A stretch of 14,902 nt of DNA. Origin: Eubacteriales bacterium (GTDB taxonomy: Bacteria; Bacillota_A; Clostridia; Lachnospirales; Lachnospiraceae). Under the pieces are notes generated by a model. It did not search any database and was not told where the DNA came from. It was given only the letters and a program-made list of their open reading frames with translations. Below are positions 13,027 through 14,902 of the stretch, in pieces; position 1 is the first letter of the stretch, and the number at the start of each line of letters is the position of its first letter. The translations under genes were made by a program, and so were the position numbers. The stretch lies in NCBI GenBank assembly GCA_030527765.1, contig JAUNAE010000052.1:1-14902 (forward strand). The letters are read 5' to 3'.

Positions 13027-13344
13027 TTATTCCTCCTCCGGCAATTCCGGTAAAGGCATCCAGTGTGTTACCTCCGCTGTTCCTCGGTGGACAAACCGCC
13101 CATCAAGCAGAAAACCCTTGTCAATGTTTTGGAATCCTTTCTTTGTCTTTGTCAAAACAAGCACTCCAGATTCCTCTTCTGGCAACCTCTCACTGCATGG
13201 GATCCATTTGCTACCGACATTTGCGTCGGTCACTGTCGGCTGTGCGTCAATTGCCTGAAATACGTGCTTGTTCTCCATAAGCTGATGGCTCGCGTACTTT
13301 TCTAGCCACTCTTTGAATGCATCTGCATCAATTAACCTAGACAT
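13027..13344 (-). CDS. DUF551 domain protein
   Basis: The 105-aa protein begins MSRLIDADAFKEWLEKYASH, the LIDADA opening common in Firmicutes phage proteins, and continues to the DUF551 domain. That domain runs from KWIPCSERLPEEESGVLVLT (about residues 46-65) to VTHWMPLPELPEEE at the end, the conserved W-x-P-C-S-E-R-L-P and H-W-M-P-L-P signature. The domain's function is unknown. AAAGGA lies before the ATG, inside the tail of the HNH fragment, which it overlaps by 13 bases. A second protein with the same kind of C-terminus lies at 14486-14827. Confidence 0.85.
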   Translation of the reverse strand: MSRLIDADAFKEWLEKYASHQLMENKHVFQAIDAQPTVTDANVGSKWIPCSERLPEEESGVLVLTKTKKGFQNIDKGFLLDGRFVHRGTAEVTHWMPLPELPEEE

Positions 13345-13646
13345 CTTGAATTTTCCTTTCTAATCAAGTTCTTGCCCCTATTCCCTCTTGCATATCTAGT
13401 GCTGATCGTACTTCTGTTAATTCCAGTTATGTCAGACCATTCAGAGATGGTATGGGTAACTCCCTCTATTTCAACGAAAAGCGTGTTCCTCCTGTTGTTG
13501 CATTGCTCCTTTGGTGTAGCCCAACGACAATTACTTGGCTCATAATCTCCGTTCACATCAATGCGATCTATTGATAGCCCATTTGTATAACCATTTTCAG
13601 TCGCCCATTTTTCAAAATTGCGAATATCGTGCCATTCTCTACACAC
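13332..13646 (-). pseudogene. HNH homing endonuclease, N-terminally truncated
   Basis: The 104 codons carry a clear HNH homing nuclease core: CREWHDIRNFEKWATENGY, then LSIDRIDVNGDYEPSNCRW (24-42) and EQCNNRRN (47-54). A C-terminal DNA-binding helix-turn-helix follows (THTISEWSDITGINRSTIS). Full-length relatives have about 50-70 residues before this, ending in Y-G-G-R-G-I-T-V-C. Here the bases upstream of the only possible start, a GTG with no Shine-Dalgarno, still read I-T-V in frame, then the frame runs into unrelated sequence and a TGA. So the 5' end is lost and the start is probably false. GC of about 41% by hand count. It sits between two small early genes without breaking the downstream one, and was probably acquired from elsewhere and decayed. 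Confidence 0.75.
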
Positions 13647-13648
13647 TG

Positions 13649-13795
13649 TTATTTCTGAATCTGACCGTATCTGTCAACCTCATAGTTAATGAGAGCATCG
13701 CTCGGCACAATGTCGTCTTCAAGGTTGAAATGCACCTCTGCGTCCTCTGGATAATGTTTCAGTTCTTCGATCAAGTCCTTTACTGTATACGTCAT
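13649..13795 (-). CDS. Small hypothetical protein (48 aa)
   Basis: The frame from ATG 13795 reads MTYTVKDLIEELKHYPEDAE, then VHFNLEDDIVPSDALINYEV and ends QIQK at TAA 13651-13649. The V-x-D-L-I-x-x-L-x-x-x-P-x-D-A-E-V opening is a frequent pattern in small phage and bacterial proteins of unknown role. AAAAGGAGAAAAAGA precedes the ATG, and the start lies just inside the end of the upstream gene. Its end abuts the truncated homing endonuclease, so the last few codons may be changed by that insertion. Confidence 0.68.
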   Translation of the reverse strand: MTYTVKDLIEELKHYPEDAEVHFNLEDDIVPSDALINYEVDRYGQIQK

Positions 13796-14058
13796 TCTTT
13801 TTCTCCTTTTAGAATCAGTGAGATTAAGTCTTGCTCTTTGAGCAGCTTCCGCACGATCTTATCTGCAGTCTTTTCTACAACCCTGTCGTAATATTCGTCA
13901 CGATTCTCAAGGCACACTTTGTCGATGGTTTCTTTCACCGCCCTGCCGATTACACGCTTCTCAAACGATGAACGTGTACTGCTTGTGATTGTGTCAACCA
14001 GGTGGTCTCTCACAAGTCGTGTGAGTTCTTCTTCGTCAATCTCAAGTTCAATTTTCAT
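13792..14058 (-). CDS. Hypothetical protein (88 aa)
   Basis: The start at ATG 14058 is chosen because it forms an ATGA overlap with the preceding stop and has GGGGGTGG just upstream; a GTG three codons earlier is the alternative. The product begins MKIELEIDEEELTRLVRDHL and is charged and helical throughout, with a central RAVKETIDKVCLENRDEYYD and C-terminal KIVRKLLKEQDLISLILKGE. No known domain is recognised. It overlaps the next small gene by 4 bases. Confidence 0.72.
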   Translation of the reverse strand: MKIELEIDEEELTRLVRDHLVDTITSSTRSSFEKRVIGRAVKETIDKVCLENRDEYYDRVVEKTADKIVRKLLKEQDLISLILKGEKE

Positions 14059-14228
14059 TTCAGCCACCCCCAGTCTAAAAAGATATATGTTGTCTCAACC
14101 GCAATCAACGTAGCCATAAGCACTGCGTTTGAAAACTTTAGGTCATCATTGTCGCTATTTTCCGCCGCTATCTGTATTCCGAATAGGGCGGCAAGAATCA
14201 AAATAAAAAATGCTATTGTTCCGATCAT
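14055..14228 (-). CDS. Small two-span membrane protein (57 aa)
   Basis: ATG 14228 forms an ATGA overlap with the previous stop and has GGAGGGCAG before it; a longer frame to 14270 lacks this. Residues 2-21 (IGTIAFFILILAALFGIQI) and 34-52 (NAVLMATLIAVETTYIFLD) are hydrophobic with an acidic loop (ENSDNDD) between, so a hairpin membrane protein is likely. Family and role are unknown. The early-operon position does not suggest lysis. Confidence 0.7.
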   Translation of the reverse strand: MIGTIAFFILILAALFGIQIAAENSDNDDLKFSNAVLMATLIAVETTYIFLDWGWLK

Positions 14229-14482
14229 CTGCCCTCCAATCTGTCTATGATATCCTGCGCCGTCAACCATCCTGTCACACCCTTTTTGTCTTCCGGCATG
14301 CCCATTGTCTCAATGAGTCCGTTCGTTCCGCCATAGCTGTATTTGCCACACACCGCGTCCCACGCTTTTTTATTCTTGTCATTCCACACAACGATCTGAT
14401 CTGATCCATATGGCAGTGTGTGGCGTTTGAATTCATATCCATGCCCCCGCAGATACTCCGCAAGTTTATCAATCTCTGTCAT
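14225..14482 (-). CDS. Hypothetical phage protein (85 aa)
   Basis: The protein begins MTEIDKLAEYLRGHGYEFKR and contains QIVVWNDKNKKAWDAVCGKY and SYGGTNGLIETMGMPEDK, ending GWLTAQDIIDRLEGR. Proteins with this I-x-V-W-D ... W-D-A-V-C ... S-Y-G ... G-L-I-E ... G-W-L-T-A-x-D-I-I layout recur in early regions of Firmicutes phages; function is unknown. It starts three bases after the upstream stop, with GGAGGAC as ribosome site, and ends in an ATGA overlap. Confidence 0.78.
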   Translation of the reverse strand: MTEIDKLAEYLRGHGYEFKRHTLPYGSDQIVVWNDKNKKAWDAVCGKYSYGGTNGLIETMGMPEDKKGVTGWLTAQDIIDRLEGR

Positions 14483-14485
14483 AGC

Positions 14486-14827
14486 TTAGTCCTCCTCCGG
14501 GAAAAAATCGGGCAGTGGCATCCACCCGTGAACTACGATGTTCTTCATTTTGTCCATAACCAGATCTGTAAACTCCCACCCGTCTTCATACATTCGCGCA
14601 ATCGCAAATGCATGATCATAGGTCACCACTTCCTTTTCTCCGGATACGCATACAAGCACAGCCTCTCCTTCGTTCGGGAAGTCTGCAGCTTCCGTATGAT
14701 GCCAGGAGAAGTGCACTCCTCTTCTGATCGTCTGTTTGAGCTTGTCGTCTTCCTCTTTGCTCAGTACGTGATAAACGTCGTATGGCTCCTGCCACAATCC
14801 CGTATACTCGTTAAACACTAGGTCCAT
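14486..14827 (-). CDS. DUF551-like protein (113 aa)
   Basis: AAAGGAG precedes ATG 14827. The N-terminal half (MDLVFNEYTGLWQEPYDVYH, then LSKEEDDKLKQTIRRGVH) is not recognised. The second half follows a DUF551-like course: DFPNEGEAVLVCVSGEKEV, a variable stretch, then VVHGWMPLPDFFPEED at the end, the same closing motif as the DUF551 protein at 13027-13344. The usual W-I-P-C-S-E-R-L-P opening of the domain is degenerate, so it is a divergent member. Function is unknown. Confidence 0.75.
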   Translation of the reverse strand: MDLVFNEYTGLWQEPYDVYHVLSKEEDDKLKQTIRRGVHFSWHHTEAADFPNEGEAVLVCVSGEKEVVTYDHAFAIARMYEDGWEFTDLVMDKMKNIVVHGWMPLPDFFPEED

Positions 14828-14847
14828 GTTTCGGCTCCTTTCCTGCG

Positions 14848-14902
14848 TCAGGTCAAATGTATCTCTTTTTCCGCCACAATCCCTGTCACTTCTCTGCTGA
14901 CT
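14848..14902 (-). CDS. 3' end of an upstream gene (partial)
   Basis: The last 18 codons of a frame enter from the right edge: VSREVTGIVAEKEIHLT and TGA at 14850-14848. It lies at a normal distance before the next Shine-Dalgarno. Too little is visible to name it; another frame is also open across these bases, so the choice rests on the stop position. Confidence 0.35.
   Translation of the reverse strand, partial: VSREVTGIVAEKEIHLT

Noticed and set aside
1..14902. CRISPR array or insertion sequence
   Set aside because: No regularly spaced direct repeats and no transposase-like protein or terminal repeats were seen.

Overview
This window is a piece of a tailed phage (siphovirus) or prophage. 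Every convincing gene lies on the minus strand, so the genome reads from right (14902) to left (1). Strong GGAGG-type ribosome binding sites, tightly coupled genes with ATGA overlaps, moderate GC and the protein families (HK97-fold head genes, P27-type small terminase, phi13-type tail protein, DUF1492-type regulator, DUF551 proteins) suggest a host in the Firmicutes, most likely Clostridia (Lachnospiraceae-like). The host is an inference from style and families, not from a marker gene. No integrase, repressor, lysis gene or attachment site lies inside the window.

Layout in transcription order. (1) 14902-12013: end of the early operon. It holds a chain of small, mostly unrecognised proteins, two of them with DUF551-type C-termini and one with two membrane spans, a 5'-truncated HNH homing endonuclease, and a DUF1492/ArpU-like regulator. 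It ends at an intrinsic terminator (11984-12015). (2) 11944-11380: a self-contained accessory module. A consensus sigma-70-type promoter with an inverted repeat in its spacer drives a 39-aa basic/hydrophobic peptide, then a 31-aa membrane peptide and a ribbon-helix-helix protein, ending at a second terminator. A predicted antisense RNA on the plus strand faces the 39-aa peptide gene. (3) 11379-10771: a tRNA-like cloverleaf directly after that terminator and directly before the Shine-Dalgarno of an HNH endonuclease gene, followed by a 97-base non-coding stretch with two inverted repeats that could be cos. (4) 10761-5476: packaging and head genes: TerS, TerL, portal, ClpP-type protease, major capsid. 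(5) 5464-3592: connector genes (gp6-like, head closure, gp10-like, tail terminator) and major tail protein. (6) 3532-2913: tail assembly chaperone gpG, with a -1 frameshift site making a gpGT fusion. (7) 2860-2594: a small AT-rich membrane-protein gene with its own -10 box and terminator (moron-like). (8) 2584-1: tape measure protein, open to the left edge, so its C-terminus is missing.

The late genes build the particle in order: TerS/TerL and HNH cut and package DNA through the portal into a capsid matured by the ClpP-like protease; connectors close the head; gpG/gpGT fold the tape measure while the tail tube polymerises around it. The DUF1492/ArpU-like protein is the candidate activator of this late operon. 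No stretch over about 300 bases lacks a gene. The longest poorly coding part (11891-12137) holds the module promoter, the early terminator and a doubtful 42-codon ORF.
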